From contig NZ_KB913034.1 in assembly GCF_000384195.1 (NCBI RefSeq), positions 721,479-785,478 of the forward strand: 64,000 nucleotides of DNA. The letters run 5' to 3'. The DNA comes from Allobaculum stercoricanis DSM 13633 (GTDB lineage Bacteria > Bacillota_I > Bacilli_A > Erysipelotrichales > Erysipelotrichaceae). Numbering within the stretch: position 1 is the first letter of the stretch; every line of letters starts with the position of its first letter. The position numbers and the translations under genes were made by a program. Shown piece after piece: positions 63,815-64,000 of this stretch. Under the pieces are notes generated by a model. It saw only the letters and a list, made by a program, of their open reading frames with translations, was not told the origin of the DNA and did no database searches.

Positions 63815-64000
63815 CGTTATGTCTCATTTCTAATGAAATCGATTGGACATCGATTTGTTTACGGGTGGATTGATTGTATCAATTTTTCTTCGAATAGAAA
63901 AAGAAAGATCTGAAGAAATCGTAAAGCTCATCAAATTGAAAAGAGATTGGATATTGATGGTAGGAGATAAAATGGATAATGTTTTGTCTTAGAATATTGA
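63815..64000. other. Right-edge intergenic sequence
   Basis: This 186-bp AT-rich stretch upstream of the DUF4317 gene must hold its promoter. I see no hairpin, repeat or start of another gene before the window ends. Confidence 0.5.

Overview
The window looks like a chromosome segment of a low-GC member of the Bacillota, most like an Erysipelotrichia-type gut or oral anaerobe. The evidence is AT-rich coding, Gram-positive ribosome binding sites, lipoproteins and a sortase-type surface protein, 2-hydroxyacyl-CoA dehydratase activase and old-yellow-enzyme genes of anaerobes, and remnants of Clostridia-type integrative conjugative elements. The taxonomic call is inference; there is no rRNA gene here.

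Positions 1-14180 are an accessory mosaic. A frameshifted gene end is followed by a von Willebrand factor A gene cut after about 17 codons and fused in frame to the tail of a conjugative-element helicase/methylase-type protein. Decayed element genes follow (DUF3846, DUF3848/DUF3849, MobC, a CD1845-like membrane protein, a relaxase whose start codon reads ATA). No integrase or type IV secretion genes are visible. Two nearly identical 1538-bp ISL3-family insertion sequences lie in inverted orientation (2779-4366, with a duplicated 50-bp end, and 12511-14048), with a decayed third end at 14054-14180. Between them is a compact minus-strand cluster: HTH regulator, 41-aa zinc ribbon, zinc-ribbon/TPR/TIR protein, zinc-ribbon/SPFH protein, four-helix membrane protein, and a protein with an HEPN-like RX4H motif. 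This cluster is the best candidate for an undescribed, probably defensive, system.

Positions 14200-28300 hold a MarR/MFS pair with a clear operator, an aldehyde dehydrogenase pseudogene next to a 50-bp palindrome, two tandem flavin/Fe-S enoate reductases plus a GH1 6-phospho-glycosidase (a possible plant-glycoside or aromatic-reduction locus), a MerR regulator divergent from a YitT-type membrane protein with a 19-bp-spacer promoter, a DUF2971 protein, a cardiolipin synthase, and two overlapping small membrane proteins.

Positions 28900-50500 are mostly ordinary core genome. They contain the complete pstSCAB-phoU-phoB-phoR phosphate operon, a TPP riboswitch controlling a thiamine-precursor ABC transporter with a TatD-like hydrolase attached, an alpha/beta hydrolase, a giant (1413 aa) 2-hydroxyacyl-CoA dehydratase activase, a DEDDh exonuclease, a KdpD-like orphan kinase, a Cof-type phosphatase and a PatB/MalY aminotransferase.

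Positions 50500-64000 start with an IS110-family element carrying a frameshift. It sits directly upstream of a 1388-aa cell-wall protein (leucine-rich repeats, beta-helix, two Cna-B domains, PTDPSK repeats, PPTG sorting motif). After it come a lipoprotein, tRNA-Pro(CGG), a MATE exporter, proBA with a HAD phosphatase, and a DUF4317 protein.
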